A DNA stretch of 64,000 bases from Alloactinosynnema sp. L-07 (GTDB lineage Bacteria > Actinomycetota > Actinomycetes > Mycobacteriales > Pseudonocardiaceae). The notes beneath the pieces are model-generated. The model did no database searches. It saw nothing but the letters and a program-made list of their open reading frames with translations, and was not told where the DNA came from. The number at the start of each line of letters is the position of its first letter. The first letter of the stretch is position 1. Below, piece by piece: positions 18,005 to 28,022 of this stretch. The stretch spans positions 4,898,001 to 4,962,000 of the forward strand of contig NZ_LN850107.1 in NCBI RefSeq assembly GCF_900070365.1, read 5' to 3'. The position numbers and the translations under genes were made by a program.

Positions 18005-18207
18005 CGCGAGTCCGGCTCGCCCGGCTCGGTCGCCTCGTCGAGCAGGAGGACGGGCACGCCGTCGTCCACGCGGAACTGCCGCCCGCACTCGGTGCAGGTG
18101 AGCGCGTCGGCGTCGGGGTTGTCCGGCGTGCCGACGACCAAGCGCGCGTGGTCGTCCGACGGGCACGCGAGGATGTCCAGCAACTGTGGGTCCAGGTCGA
18201 CTGCCAT
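18001..18207 (-). CDS. Trm112 family zinc-ribbon protein
   Basis: 68 aa. ILACPSDDHARL and ALTCTECGRQFRVDDGVPVLL follow the Trm112 pattern, except that the first Cys pair is reduced to a single Cys (CPSD), so zinc binding may be incomplete. Eukaryotic and archaeal Trm112 activates methyltransferases; bacterial members sit in sugar or cell-wall operons with unknown partners. Overlaps the downstream SIS gene by 4 bp. Confidence 0.85.
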   Translation of the reverse strand: MAVDLDPQLLDILACPSDDHARLVVGTPDNPDADALTCTECGRQFRVDDGVPVLLLDEATEPGEPDSR

Positions 18208-18273
18208 GGTGGGTCCTCCTCGGGTCCAGTGTCCCAGGACGGGGCCGCCCCCGCCCGGGCTAGATCGTCTCTT

Positions 18274-19620
18274 TCAGGCCCGAACGATGGCGAGGACCTC
18301 GTCGCGCAGCGCGGCGACCGCGGCGTCGTCGGCGGCCTCGATGTTCAGGCGCAGCAGCGGCTCGGTGTTCGACGCCCGCAGGTTGAACCACGCGCCGTCT
18401 GGCAGCTGGACGGTCAGCCCGTCGAGTTCGTCGAGTTCCACGCCGTCGCGGCCGCCGAACTCGGCCTTGATCGCGGCCAGCCGGTCGGCCTGGTCGCCGA
18501 CCGTGGAGTTGATCTCGCCGGAGGCGGCGTAGCGGTTGTACTCGCTGGTCAGCGCCGAGAGCGGGCCGTCCTGCTCGCCGAGCGCGGCCAGCACGTGCAG
18601 CGCGGCCAGCATGCCGGTGTCGGCCTTCCAGAAGTCGCGGAAGTAGTAGTGCGCGGAGTGCTCGCCGCCGAAGATCGCGCCGGTGCGCGCCATCTCTTCC
18701 TTGATGAAGGAGTGGCCGACGCGGGTGCGGACCGGCTTGCCGCCGTGCTCGGTGACGATCTCGGGGACCGCGTGCGAGGTGATCAGGTTGTGGATGATCG
18801 TGCCGCCGGGGTCCTTGACCAGTTCGCGGACGGCGACCAGCGCGGTGACCGCGCTCGGGGACACCGGCTCGCCGCGCTCGTCCACCACGAAGCAGCGGTC
18901 GGCGTCACCGTCGAAGGCCAGGCCCGCGTCGGCGCCGACCTCGCGGACCTTGGCCTGCAGGTCGACGATGTTCTTCGGGTCGAGCGGGTTGGCCTCGTGG
19001 TTGGGGAAGCTGCCGTCGAGCTCGAAGTACATCGGGATGATCTCGAACGGCAGGTCCGCGAACACGCTGGGGACGGTGTAGCCGCCCATGCCGTTGCCCG
19101 CGTCCACCACGATCTTGAGCGGGCGGCTGCCGGACAGGTCGACCAGCTTGTTCAGGTACGCGGCGTACTCGGCCAGCAGGTCGCGACGCTCGACCGACCC
19201 GGTCTTGCCGGAGCCGGGGGTCTCGTTCTCGACGTCGCGCTGGATGTCGGTGAGGCCGGAATCCTGCCCGACCGGGGCGGCGCCCGCGCGGCAGAGCTTG
19301 ATCCCGTTGTACTTGGCCGGGTTGTGGCTCGCGGTGAACATCGCGCCGGGCAGGTTCAGGCTGCCGGAGGCGAAGTACAGCATGTCGGTGCTGGCCAGAC
19401 CGATGTTGACGACGTCGACACCCTCGCCGTTCGCGCCTTCGGCGAACGCGTCGGCCAGGCCGGGCGACGAGTCGCGCATGTCGTACCCGACGACGATGGT
19501 CGGCCCACCCACGAGCCGCGCGAACCCCGCGCCGATGGCACGGACGAGGTCGGCGTCGATCTGCTCGCCGACGACACCACGGATGTCGTACGCCTTGAAG
19601 ACGCCGGACAGGTCGCGCAC
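18274..19620 (-). CDS. manB: Phosphomannomutase/phosphoglucomutase
   Basis: 448 aa, GTG start with GGGAG upstream. The phosphoserine loop is MFTASHNPAKYNGIKL, the Mg-binding loop is AFDGDADRC, the sugar-binding loop is GGEHSAHYYF and the phosphate-binding C-terminal loop is RASNTEPLLRLNIEA; all are intact. It converts mannose-6-P to mannose-1-P for GDP-mannose. Equivalent to Rv3257c. Lies 66 bp upstream of the Trm112-like gene. Confidence 0.96.
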   Translation of the reverse strand: MRDLSGVFKAYDIRGVVGEQIDADLVRAIGAGFARLVGGPTIVVGYDMRDSSPGLADAFAEGANGEGVDVVNIGLASTDMLYFASGSLNLPGAMFTASHNPAKYNGIKLCRAGAAPVGQDSGLTDIQRDVENETPGSGKTGSVERRDLLAEYAAYLNKLVDLSGSRPLKIVVDAGNGMGGYTVPSVFADLPFEIIPMYFELDGSFPNHEANPLDPKNIVDLQAKVREVGADAGLAFDGDADRCFVVDERGEPVSPSAVTALVAVRELVKDPGGTIIHNLITSHAVPEIVTEHGGKPVRTRVGHSFIKEEMARTGAIFGGEHSAHYYFRDFWKADTGMLAALHVLAALGEQDGPLSALTSEYNRYAASGEINSTVGDQADRLAAIKAEFGGRDGVELDELDGLTVQLPDGAWFNLRASNTEPLLRLNIEAADDAAVAALRDEVLAIVRA

Positions 19621-19696
19621 GGGATGCTCCCAGGGGTTGGCTCTGTGGGCTCTCGCGGCGAGCCTACCGGCGGGGAACTTCGCCGCAGTACCGCAC

Positions 19697-20053
19697 TCAG
19701 TCGTTGACCGGGTCGGGCAGGACCCTCAGGTGCCCGCGGCGCGAACCCAGCGTCGGCTCGGGCTGCTCGATCGGCCGGTCGACCCGGCCCGCTTCGCGCA
19801 CGGCCTCGGCCAGCGCGGTCAGGTCGTCGACCGAGGGTTCCGGGAGGGCGAACTCGCCGTCATGGCGCACCACCTCCCACCCGCGCGGCACCGTAAGCCG
19901 CAGGGCGTGCTCCTCGCACAGGTCGTAGCTGTGCGGTTCGGAGTAGGTGGCGAGCGGGCCGACGACCGCGGTCGAATCGGCGTAGGCGTAGGTCAGCGTG
20001 GCGACGGCCGGGTTGAGACACCCGGTTCGCGAACACCGACGCACGCTCCGCAC
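19697..20053 (-). CDS. DUF3499 family protein
   Basis: 118 aa. CSRTGCLNPAVATLTYAYADS followed by YDLCEEHALRLTVPRGWEVVRH matches the actinobacterial DUF3499 family (Rv3258c by position). Two Cys pairs (CSRTGC and a lone C with CEEH) suggest metal binding. Function unknown. It is the probable first gene of the manB-manA operon and is divergent from the metallopeptidase-like gene, a conserved arrangement. Confidence 0.88.
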   Translation of the reverse strand: MRSVRRCSRTGCLNPAVATLTYAYADSTAVVGPLATYSEPHSYDLCEEHALRLTVPRGWEVVRHDGEFALPEPSVDDLTALAEAVREAGRVDRPIEQPEPTLGSRRGHLRVLPDPVND

Positions 20054-20172
20054 GATCGGTGACCATAGCGCCTCCGGTCAGTCCGGCGCCGCAAGTGTGC
20101 GCCCGACACGCCCACGCACCCCGGTGCGATGCCGCTGGCACACCCATCCGGCGCAGCCGTACCCTGCTGATC

Positions 20173-20634
20173 GTGGTGACGGCTCGCAGCTCCCGGCGAC
20201 GCGGACGACGCAACCGCGACCGACACGGCCGCGGCCTGCGCGGACCGCTCTTTCCCTCGACCCTCCCCGCGGCCAGCACCCGCGCGGAGAAGTTCGACGC
20301 ACTCGTGCTGGACGCGCTCGAACCCATCGAGGCCCGCTGGCGAACCGAGCTGACCAAGCTCGACGTCGCGGTCGACGATGTTCCGGAGGTTCCGGACGGC
20401 GCTCCCCCGGACGGTGTGCTCGCCGACAGTGGTGTGCCGCTGGCTCGGTTGGTGCAGGCCGGAGTGGACCGACGCGGCCAGCCGACCCGCGCCCGGATCG
20501 TCCTGTACCGCAGGCCACTGGAGGCGCGGGCGAAGGACGGGGCCGACCTGGCTGGCTTGATCCATGACGTGCTCGTGGAACAGGTCGCCACCTACCTGGG
20601 CCTGGACCCCGGCGTAGTCGAGGGCGAAGCCTGA
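20173..20634 (+). CDS. Metallopeptidase-family protein lacking HExxH
   Basis: About 153 aa from GTG 20173 (GTG 20176 equally possible). RRRDRHGRGLRGPLFP-like N-terminus (here RRNRDRHGRGLRGPLFPS), FDALVLDALEPIEARW and RIVLYRRPLEARA match the zincin-like family (Rv3259 by position). Where zinc proteases have HExxH the sequence reads DVLVEQVATYLGLDPG, so both His and the catalytic pattern are missing. It is probably not a protease. Divergent promoter shared with DUF3499. Confidence 0.8.
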   Translation: MVTARSSRRRGRRNRDRHGRGLRGPLFPSTLPAASTRAEKFDALVLDALEPIEARWRTELTKLDVAVDDVPEVPDGAPPDGVLADSGVPLARLVQAGVDRRGQPTRARIVLYRRPLEARAKDGADLAGLIHDVLVEQVATYLGLDPGVVEGEA

Positions 20635-20755
20635 CCACCGACTCAGGCGGATCTCTGACGTCCGCGGCTACCTGCGCCACAGACGAACCACGCAGTACGC
20701 CAGGTCAGGACGCACGGCTGCGAGACGGTCGCCGTGATCACTTTGGGGCTGGGGG

Positions 20756-23700
20756 CTAGATCTCCTGTTCCCGCCGCCCTGGGATCGACGTCAGCAGGAT
20801 GAACAACACCACCGCGCCCTGGGTCAGCAGCAACACGCTGCGCAGGGCGGTCGGCATCTCCACGCGGACATCGGCCGCGCGGGTGGGGACCGCCACCGCG
20901 ACGAGGTGGCCCCACGCGCGGACTATGGGGGCCTGTTTGCCGTCGACGGTGGCCTGCCAGCCCGGCTCCTCCTCGGCCGCGATCACCAGCAGCCGACCCT
21001 GAGCCCCGTCCGACACGCGCACAGCGACGTTCGGCGGGCCTGCTGAGACCGGGACCACGCCGCCGCCGAGGTCGAGTTGGGCGGGTGGCATGCCGCCGGT
21101 CACCGCGGCCCGGGCGAGGTCGGGTGACAGCAGCGCCGCGGAGCCCGCGCTCAGCTGCAGCCGGACCACCGGGCGACCGTCGGAGGTCGTGGGCGCGTCG
21201 GCCACCAATTCGCCCGCCACGGCTTTGAGGCGGTCGCCTGAAGGCTTGTCCGGCAGGACCGCGAACAGGACCCCATTGGCCGCCGCGTTCGCGATGGCGG
21301 CGCGGGTGGCGTCGGGGTCGCCGGAGGCCAGGTCGCGGCCGAGGGCGCTCAGGCGGACCGGGGCGGCGGGGGTGGGGGCGATGTCGTCGTCGCCGAAGCG
21401 AGGGGGGCGGGACATGATCTGGCGGGCCGGGGCGCCGTCGGCCGCGCAGAACAGGACCGAGCGGCCGGTCGCGGCGAGTTCCTCGACCAGGGTGTTCGCC
21501 AGCACCGGCTGATCGTCGGCCCGCAGCGGGCCCTGACGACCAGCCACGGCGGCACTCGCGGCGAGACCGATCAGGACCAGCACCGCCATGGCCGCCATGG
21601 GCCGCGCGAACCGGACCGGCGCCGCGTCCCGCCCGGTTCGGCACACCCCGAGCATCGTCCACAGCAGACCCCAGCCGACCACCAGCATCGGCGCCCCGAG
21701 CCAGCCGTGGGTGGACTCGACACCGCCGAGCGGGGTCATCGGCACCGCGTGGACGAGCCCCACAGCGAGCAGCCCGACGACCGTGAAACCCAGACCGGGC
21801 AGCACCGCTCGACTCGGCCGCAGGGCCAGGCCGACCAGCACCGCGAGCAGCACCGCCCCGCCCACGAACGGCCACGCGCCCGGCCCGCCCGGATGCAGGC
21901 TCAGCAGGTCGGCCACCGACGCCATAGGCGCGCTCACCAGCGCGCCGACCCCGTGCAGGACGACCGACGGGTGCTGGATCACCACCGCGGGCCACGGCAG
22001 CAGCAGCGCCAGCGGCATCAGCACGACCAGGAACAGCGCCGCCCCGCGCCGGGCGCCGCCGCCGGGTACGAGGACGAAGCCGACCAGGGAGACGACCACG
22101 ATCACCAGGTGGATCAGCGGAGCGAACGCCCCGACCACCGCGAGTCCGAGCGCCGTGCCGCCCGCCGTCGACAGCCACGACGATCCACCGCTCCCAGTCC
22201 GCCCCCGGACCAGCAGCGCGGCGGCCCCGGCGGCCACCAGCGGCAGCAGGATGTGCACGACGACGACGTCGAGCCTGCCCTGCGCCACCGCCGCCGTCGC
22301 GGGCGGCAGCAGCGCGTAGCCCAGCGCCAGCAGCGCGCGCACCCAGCGGCGGACCGGCGCCCGGCGGGTCGCGGCGTAGGCGGCGAGACCGGCCAGCGGG
22401 AGGTCGGCCAAGAACAGGAACGCGACCGCCGCAGGCGGCCCGCCGATCGGCGGGAAGACCGTGCCCAGCGCACCGACGATGGCCAGCGCGGCGGGCGCGG
22501 GGGCCGAGGTGCCGCCCGCGACGCCGTGCCAGGTGGCGAGGTAGTCCGACCAGGTCTCGCCCAGGTCCCCGACCGGGAGCAGCCTGCCGCCGGTCAGGTC
22601 GAACCCCCACCGGCCGGAGTTCACCACCACGGCGAGCCCGATCAGGCCGAGCACGAGCAGCAACGGCGGCGACAGCGCGAGCTGACGCAGCACCCGACCC
22701 CGGTCGACGTGCACGAGAACCAGATCCGGCGCGGGCTCGGCGGTCCCGTCGCGCGGGGTCGGCGACGGCCGGGGCCGCGGACTGGGCCGCAGGCCGGTCG
22801 GGGCGTCGTCGGGCACCAGCAGCGGCACCGCGACCGCGCCGGACGGCCTGCGCAGCCCGGCCCGGCGGGGCCTGCCGTGCGCTCCGGCGGGCAACGCGTC
22901 CGGGCCGAGCGTCGCGCGCGGCGCCGAGGCGGCCTCGGGGGCGGTCCACACCGCGTCCGGGCCGGGCAGCCTGCCCAGCGCGGCGTCGGCCTCGACGCGG
23001 CGGCGGACCATGGTCGACAGCACGCCCCGGGTGGCGTTGCGCAGCCGGGTGAGCCTGCTGGTGAACAGCCCGCGCACGCTGCCCTTGCGCGCGGTCGCCG
23101 CCCGTGTCGCGCGGCCTTCCCGCAGCCGCGCGCGGCCGCTGAGCAGGTAGCCGACAGCCCGGAGTTCGGCGCCGCTCTCCGGGAGCCTGCGCTGCATGGC
23201 GAACCCGAGCGCGCGCAGCAGGCAGAGCAGCGTCAGCCGGGGCACTCCGATGAGGAACGACAGCGTCGAGCAGTTGACCAGGAACGTGCGCAGCCCGTGG
23301 GCGCGGTCGACCGCGCGCGGGAGCATGCCCAGCGGGGAGCGCGCGTCGATGCCTCTGAGGTCGCGGGCGAGCGCGCGGGCGTGTCGGATCCGCGCGGCCG
23401 GGACGCACAGCACGACCCGGCCGGACCGGTTGACGCGCCAACCGAAGTCGACGTCCTCGCGCAGCATCGGCAGCGCGCGGTCGAACCCGCCGAGCTCCTC
23501 CCAGAGGTCGCGCCGGATGAGCATCCCGGCCGACGACACGGCCAACACCTCGGAACTCTGCTCGAACCGGTGCGCGTCGGTGGCCGGCCTGCTCCAGTCC
23601 AGTTCGGACGGACCGATCCCGGTCTGGCGGTGACCGGACGCGTCGGTGGACAAACCCGCCTCGACGACCTCGCGCGGGTCGGTCCAGTCGACGGCGAGCG

Positions 23701-24127
23701 GACCGAGCACGCCCGCCGACGGCGAGACCTCGGCGGCGAGGAGCAGGGTGGCCAGACAGTCGGGTTCCGGGGCGGAGTCGTCGTGCAGGACCCAGATCCA
23801 CCCGCCCGGGTCGCCCCAGCGCTGGACGGCGTGGTCGACAGCGGCGTGCACGGCTTCGCTGAACCCGGTGTGGCGCTCCAGGGTGATGACGCCGTCGAGG
23901 ACCCGGTCGGTGCCCTTGGCGGCGGCTGCGAGCATGGCCGCGGTGTCGTCGGTCGATCCGGTGTCGACGGCGATGATGTGGCGCGGCCTTGGCGAAGAGT
24001 GCCGCAGCGCCGAGAGCGCGAGCCGGAGCCATTGGGCACCGTCGTGGCAGACCAGGACGGCCAACACCGGTGCGGTGCGCAGGACGGGGGCGCCACGGCC
24101 CAATGCCTGGTGCGATCGTGGCGGCAC
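20756..24127 (-). CDS. Giant GT2 glycosyltransferase fused to a polytopic membrane domain
   Basis: About 1,123 aa. I prefer GTG 24125-24127; GTG 24137-24139 overlaps its own SD-like GGGAGG. The GT-A domain (residues about 15-300) has VDTGSTDDTAA, LHDDSAPEPD for nucleotide-sugar and metal, and MLREDVDFGWRVNRSG as acceptor/catalytic block. After a basic, Pro-rich linker come roughly ten or more membrane helices and an extracytoplasmic C-terminal region ending in one helix and RREQEI. Donor and acceptor are unknown; the neighbourhood suggests an envelope polysaccharide or lipid-linked sugar. It is downstream of whiB on the same strand. Confidence 0.85.
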   Translation of the reverse strand: MPPRSHQALGRGAPVLRTAPVLAVLVCHDGAQWLRLALSALRHSSPRPRHIIAVDTGSTDDTAAMLAAAAKGTDRVLDGVITLERHTGFSEAVHAAVDHAVQRWGDPGGWIWVLHDDSAPEPDCLATLLLAAEVSPSAGVLGPLAVDWTDPREVVEAGLSTDASGHRQTGIGPSELDWSRPATDAHRFEQSSEVLAVSSAGMLIRRDLWEELGGFDRALPMLREDVDFGWRVNRSGRVVLCVPAARIRHARALARDLRGIDARSPLGMLPRAVDRAHGLRTFLVNCSTLSFLIGVPRLTLLCLLRALGFAMQRRLPESGAELRAVGYLLSGRARLREGRATRAATARKGSVRGLFTSRLTRLRNATRGVLSTMVRRRVEADAALGRLPGPDAVWTAPEAASAPRATLGPDALPAGAHGRPRRAGLRRPSGAVAVPLLVPDDAPTGLRPSPRPRPSPTPRDGTAEPAPDLVLVHVDRGRVLRQLALSPPLLLVLGLIGLAVVVNSGRWGFDLTGGRLLPVGDLGETWSDYLATWHGVAGGTSAPAPAALAIVGALGTVFPPIGGPPAAVAFLFLADLPLAGLAAYAATRRAPVRRWVRALLALGYALLPPATAAVAQGRLDVVVVHILLPLVAAGAAALLVRGRTGSGGSSWLSTAGGTALGLAVVGAFAPLIHLVIVVVSLVGFVLVPGGGARRGAALFLVVLMPLALLLPWPAVVIQHPSVVLHGVGALVSAPMASVADLLSLHPGGPGAWPFVGGAVLLAVLVGLALRPSRAVLPGLGFTVVGLLAVGLVHAVPMTPLGGVESTHGWLGAPMLVVGWGLLWTMLGVCRTGRDAAPVRFARPMAAMAVLVLIGLAASAAVAGRQGPLRADDQPVLANTLVEELAATGRSVLFCAADGAPARQIMSRPPRFGDDDIAPTPAAPVRLSALGRDLASGDPDATRAAIANAAANGVLFAVLPDKPSGDRLKAVAGELVADAPTTSDGRPVVRLQLSAGSAALLSPDLARAAVTGGMPPAQLDLGGGVVPVSAGPPNVAVRVSDGAQGRLLVIAAEEEPGWQATVDGKQAPIVRAWGHLVAVAVPTRAADVRVEMPTALRSVLLLTQGAVVLFILLTSIPGRREQEI

Positions 24128-24363
24128 GGCCGCGCCCACCTCCCGTGGCCCGCAGTTGGCTTAGCGGTGACCTCCGGCCACCGAGCCCACACCGTACGAC
24201 GCCACCGGCCGAAACCCGCGCACCCCGCCCCGAATCGTTGCGTGGCCGCTCATCGGCGACCAAGCTGGTTCGGCCACCGAACGCACGGGGGCTCGGGCAG
24301 GCGCAGAGAGTCGTCGCCGTGGCGAGCGCTCTCCCGCGAGCGCACTCCCCCGGCGACGACTCC

Positions 24364-24675
24364 CTACATGGCTTTCTTCAGCCTTCGACGTTCTCGTTCG
24401 GACAGGCCGCCCCAGATGCCGAAGCGCTCATCGTGCGCCAAGGCGTACTCGAGGCACTCCGACCGGACCTCGCAGCCAAGACAGATGCGCTTGGCCTCAC
24501 GAGTCGAGCCGCCCTTCTCGGGGAAGAACGCCTCCGGGTCGGTCTGCGCGCACAGCGCGCGTTCCTGCCATTCCTGTTCATCGGTCTCGTCGAAGAATCC
24601 GGCGAACACGTCCACTTCCTCCGACGGACGCTCGCCCCACTCCACGACGCGACCCCCGTCACTCAATCCCTGCAT
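24364..24675 (-). CDS. whiB: WhiB-family iron-sulfur transcription factor (WhiB/WhiB2 type)
   Basis: 103 aa from ATG 24673-24675, with AGGAGG eight bases upstream; a longer frame to 24720 lacks support. Four cluster-binding Cys lie in ALCAQTDPEAFFPEKG and RICLGCEVRSEC, followed by the turn GIWGG and a basic tail RERRRLKK. WhiB/WhmD (WhiB2) proteins control septation and sporulation, with WhiA as partner in Streptomyces. The position next to the mannose and fbi genes fits Rv3260c. Confidence 0.95.
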   Translation of the reverse strand: MQGLSDGGRVVEWGERPSEEVDVFAGFFDETDEQEWQERALCAQTDPEAFFPEKGGSTREAKRICLGCEVRSECLEYALAHDERFGIWGGLSERERRRLKKAM

Positions 24676-24747
24676 ATCGCCCGCCTCCTCGCCTTCCGCA
24701 CTCCCGGCTGGCGGATGCACTCGCTACTCCCTGGCGAATGACATCAA

Positions 24748-24758
24748 TGTGATTACAC
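24748..24758. promoter_or_regulatory. CRP-like half-palindrome upstream of whiB
   Basis: TGTGATTACAC (24748-24758) lies in a locally AT-rich patch about 75 bp upstream of the whiB start and 145 bp before the divergent protease gene. It resembles a CRP-type GTG-N-CAC site. The actual regulator is unknown. Confidence 0.35.
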
Positions 24759-24901
24759 CCTTGTCATGGCGGCGGGTCAAGCGCTGCCCCCAGGTGGGTG
24801 ATGCGTTATGCGCAGGCTGTACCCGATCGTGTACCAGCAGAAACGGTACGGAGAGCCGGGGCGGCCGACGCGCAACCGGCATACGTTGCCACACTGGGTG
24901 G

Positions 24902-25654
24902 GTGCAGAGATCAGCGGTTCGCCCTTCTCCCATTTTCCTCGGACTCCTCGCCGTCACCGTGGGCGGTGGATTGCTCACCCTGCTCAACAGCGAAACCGCC
25001 GTGACGGCGGGCGTCGTGCTGCTCGTGCTCGGCGGCTGGGTGGTGTCGCTCTGCCTGCACGAATTCGGCCACGCGCTGGTCGCCTTCCGCGGCGGCGACC
25101 GCGAGGTCTACTTCAAGGGCTACCTGACCCTGGACCCGCGCCGGTACACCGACCCGGTGCTGAGCCTGCTCATGCCGGTGATCTTCCTGGCGATCGGCGG
25201 CATCCCGCTGCCCGGTGGCGCGGTCTGGATCAACCACCACGCGTTGCGTTCCAGAGCAGTGGAATCAAGCGTGTCGCTCGCCGGGCCGCTGTCGAACCTG
25301 GCCATCGCGATCCTGCTCGCGCTGTCGGTGAACGTGTTCGAGCCCGCCCTTCCGCTGGCGGCGGCGCTGTCGTTCCTGGCCGTGCTGCAGCTCGGCGCGT
25401 TCATCCTCAACATGCTGCCCGTGCCCGGCCTCGACGGCTGGGGCGCGATCGAGCCGTTCCTGTCCCACCAGGCGCGCATGTTCGGCGCGAAGGCGCGGCC
25501 GTGGGCGCCGCTGTTCCTGTTCGCGGCCCTGATCGGTATCCCTGGGGTGAGCGCGGCGCTGTGGGAGGTCGTCTACGCGCTGTTCGAGGTCATCGGCGGC
25601 GACGTCCTGTACTCCGTGTACGGCGCGGACGAATTCTTCTTCTGGCAGCGCTGA
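24902..25654 (+). CDS. Site-2 protease family membrane metallopeptidase (M50)
   Basis: 250 aa from GTG 24902. CLHEFGHALVAF gives the zinc motif HExxH inside the first helices, and ILNMLPVPGLDGWGAIEP gives the second conserved block (NxxPxPxxDG) with the third zinc ligand. About five or six membrane helices. Such small S2P proteases cut membrane proteins within the bilayer, often anti-sigma factors; no client is visible here. It is divergent from whiB, and 36 bp ahead of fbiA. Confidence 0.9.
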   Translation: MQRSAVRPSPIFLGLLAVTVGGGLLTLLNSETAVTAGVVLLVLGGWVVSLCLHEFGHALVAFRGGDREVYFKGYLTLDPRRYTDPVLSLLMPVIFLAIGGIPLPGGAVWINHHALRSRAVESSVSLAGPLSNLAIAILLALSVNVFEPALPLAAALSFLAVLQLGAFILNMLPVPGLDGWGAIEPFLSHQARMFGAKARPWAPLFLFAALIGIPGVSAALWEVVYALFEVIGGDVLYSVYGADEFFFWQR

Positions 25655-25690
25655 GCCCGGTCTCACCCGAACGTGCGAGGATCACCCACC

Positions 25691-26689
25691 GTGAAGGTTG
25701 TCGTAGTCGTCGGCGGAGTCGGCGGAGCCCGGTTCCTGCTCGGCGTCAAGAAACTGCTCGGACTCGACCCGGTCGGCCCGGCCCCGGCCGACTCGCCGCA
25801 CGAGATCACCGCGGTGGTGAACACCGCCGACGACATCTGGCTGCACGGCCTGCGGATCTGCCCGGACCTCGACACCTGCATGTACACCCTCGGCGGGGGC
25901 ATCGACACCGAGCGCGGCTGGGGCCGCACCGGCGAGACCTGGGCGGTCAAGGACGAGTTGGCCGCCTACGGCGCCGACCCGGACTGGTTCGGCCTCGGCG
26001 ACAAGGACATCGCCACCCACCTGGTGCGCACCCGGATGATGCGCGCGGGCTACGAACTCTCCGACATCACCACCGCGCTGAGCGACCGCTGGAAGCCGGG
26101 GGTCCGGCTGCTGCCGATGTCCGACGACCGGGTCGAGACGCACGTGGTCATCGACGACCCGGAGACCGGCGACCGCAAGGCCGTGCACTTCCAGGAGTGG
26201 TGGGTGCGCTACCGCGCCGAGCCGAAGGCGCGGTCGATCGTGCCGGTCGGCGCGGACGAGGCCAGTGCCGGTCCGGGCGTCGTGGAGGCGATCACCGCGG
26301 CCGACATCGTGCTGCTGGCGCCGTCGAACCCGGTGGTGAGCATCGGCAGTGTGCTGGCGGTGCCGGGGGTGCGGACCGCGCTGCGCAAGACCGAGGCGCC
26401 AGTGGTGGGCATCTCGCCGATCATCAACGACCAGCCCGTGCGCGGGATGGCCGACGCGTGCCTGACCGCGGTCGGGCTCGGTGTGTCCGCCGAGGCCGTG
26501 GGCAGGCATTATGGCTCCCGCGAGTGCTCCGACAACGGCATCCTCGACGGGTGGCTGGTGCACTCCGGCGACACCGCCGACGTGCCGGGGGTGCTGGTGC
26601 GCGCGGTGCCGCTGCTGATGTCCGATGTGGACGCGACGGCCGCGATGGCTCGCGCGGCGTTCGACCTGGGTGGTGTCGATGTTGAGTGA
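25691..26689 (+). CDS. fbiA: 2-phospho-L-lactate transferase (coenzyme F420)
   Basis: 332 aa from GTG 25691 ([20 protein letters not shown]). The glycine-rich loop GGVGGARF and [27 protein letters not shown] are diagnostic for CofD/Fbi[12 protein letters not shown] is also conserved. It transfers a lactyl- or enolpyruvyl-phospho group to the deazaflavin Fo, giving (dehydro)F420-0. It overlaps fbiB by 11 bp, implying coupled translation. Equivalent to Rv3261. Confidence 0.96.
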   Translation: MKVVVVVGGVGGARFLLGVKKLLGLDPVGPAPADSPHEITAVVNTADDIWLHGLRICPDLDTCMYTLGGGIDTERGWGRTGETWAVKDELAAYGADPDWFGLGDKDIATHLVRTRMMRAGYELSDITTALSDRWKPGVRLLPMSDDRVETHVVIDDPETGDRKAVHFQEWWVRYRAEPKARSIVPVGADEASAGPGVVEAITAADIVLLAPSNPVVSIGSVLAVPGVRTALRKTEAPVVGISPIINDQPVRGMADACLTAVGLGVSAEAVGRHYGSRECSDNGILDGWLVHSGDTADVPGVLVRAVPLLMSDVDATAAMARAAFDLGGVDVE

Positions 26690-28022
26690 ACAGTCTGAAC
26701 ACGGTGCGCGGGGGTCCGTGGAGATCCTGCCGGTGCGCGGGCTGCCCGAGTTCCGGCCGGGCGACGACCTGACCGGCGCCATCGTCGCCGCGGCGCCGTG
26801 GCTGCGCTCTGGCGACATCGTGGTGGTCACCAGCAAGGTCGTGTCCAAAGTAGAGGGTCAGCTGGTGTCGGTGCCGTCCGACCCGGAGGCCCGCGACGCG
26901 GTCCGGCGCAAGCTGGTACTCGAAGAGTCGGTGAAGATCGTCGCGCGCAAGTTCCGCTCGCTGATCACCGAGAACCGGCTGGGCATCGTGCAGGCAGCCG
27001 CGGGCATCGACTCGTCCAACGTGGCAGGCGACGAGCTGGCGCTGCTGCCGGTCGACCCCGACGCCTCGGCGCTGGCCCTGCGCCTTGGGCTGCGCGAGCG
27101 GCTGGGTGTCGAGGTGGCCGTGGTCATCACCGACACCATGGGCCGGGCGTGGCGCATCGGGCAGACCGACGCCGCGATCGGCTCGTCCGGGCTGCGGGTG
27201 CTGCACTCCTACGCGGGCCAGATCGACTCGCAGGGCAACGAGCTGTCGGTGACCAGGGTGGCCGTGGCCGACGAGGTCGCCGCGGCGGCCGACCTGGTCA
27301 AGGGCAAGCTCGGCGGCGTGCCCGTCGCGGTGGTGCGCGGCCTGGAGATCGGCGACGAGACCGCCACCGCGCGCGACCTGCTGCGGTCGGTCGAGGACGA
27401 CCTGTTCCGGCTGGGCACCGAGGAGTCCATCGCCCAGGGCAGGCAGGAGGCGGTGCTGCTGCGCCGGTCCCTGCGCGAGTTCACCGGCGAGCCGGTCGAC
27501 CCGGAGTCGCTGCGCCGCGCGGTGGCCGCGGGCCTGACCGCCCCGGCTCCGCACCACACCCGCCCGGTCCGCTTCGTCCGGCTGGCCGACCATCGCGACG
27601 AACTGCTCGCGGCGATGCGCGAGGCGTGGAAGGCCGACCTGCGCGGCGACGGGATGCCCGCGGACTGGATCGAACGCCGCGTCCGCCGGGGCGCGCTGCT
27701 GTTCGAGGCCACCGAGATCCTGCTGCCGTTCCTGGTCCGCGACGGCGCGCACACTTATCCCGACGCCCGCAGGTCCGAGGCCGAACGCACGATGTTCACC
27801 ATCGCGGGCGGCGCGGCGGTGCAAGGCACGCTCGTGGCGCTGGCGGCCGAGGGACTTGGGTCGTGCTGGGTGTCGTCGACGATCTTCTGCGCTGATGTAG
27901 TCCGGCGCGTACTCGACCTGCCGGACACGTGGGAGCCGCTGGGCGCGGTCGCCGTGGGGCACCCGGTGGAGGAACTGACCCCGCGCTCGATGTCGACCGA
28001 GGACTGCTGGGTGGAGAAATGA
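26679..28022 (+). CDS. fbiB: Bifunctional F420 gamma-glutamyl ligase / FMN-dependent reductase
   Basis: 447 aa from ATG 26679. The N-terminal CofE-like domain (about residues 10-245) has [34 protein letters not shown] and [21 protein letters not shown]. The C-terminal nitroreductase-like domain (about 250-447) begins [14 protein letters not shown] and ends with [10 protein letters not shown] and [12 protein letters not shown]. Family knowledge: it adds the poly-glutamate tail and reduces dehydro-F420-0. The two-domain form is the actinobacterial type. Equivalent to Rv3262. Confidence 0.96.
   Translation: MLSEQSEHGARGSVEILPVRGLPEFRPGDDLTGAIVAAAPWLRSGDIVVVTSKVVSKVEGQLVSVPSDPEARDAVRRKLVLEESVKIVARKFRSLITENRLGIVQAAAGIDSSNVAGDELALLPVDPDASALALRLGLRERLGVEVAVVITDTMGRAWRIGQTDAAIGSSGLRVLHSYAGQIDSQGNELSVTRVAVADEVAAAADLVKGKLGGVPVAVVRGLEIGDETATARDLLRSVEDDLFRLGTEESIAQGRQEAVLLRRSLREFTGEPVDPESLRRAVAAGLTAPAPHHTRPVRFVRLADHRDELLAAMREAWKADLRGDGMPADWIERRVRRGALLFEATEILLPFLVRDGAHTYPDARRSEAERTMFTIAGGAAVQGTLVALAAEGLGSCWVSSTIFCADVVRRVLDLPDTWEPLGAVAVGHPVEELTPRSMSTEDCWVEK

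Noticed and set aside
21707..25654. 1,315-codon plus-strand open frame
   Set aside because: Most of it is antisense to the GT2 giant and whiB; only the final 250 codons, from GTG 24902, are a real site-2 protease.
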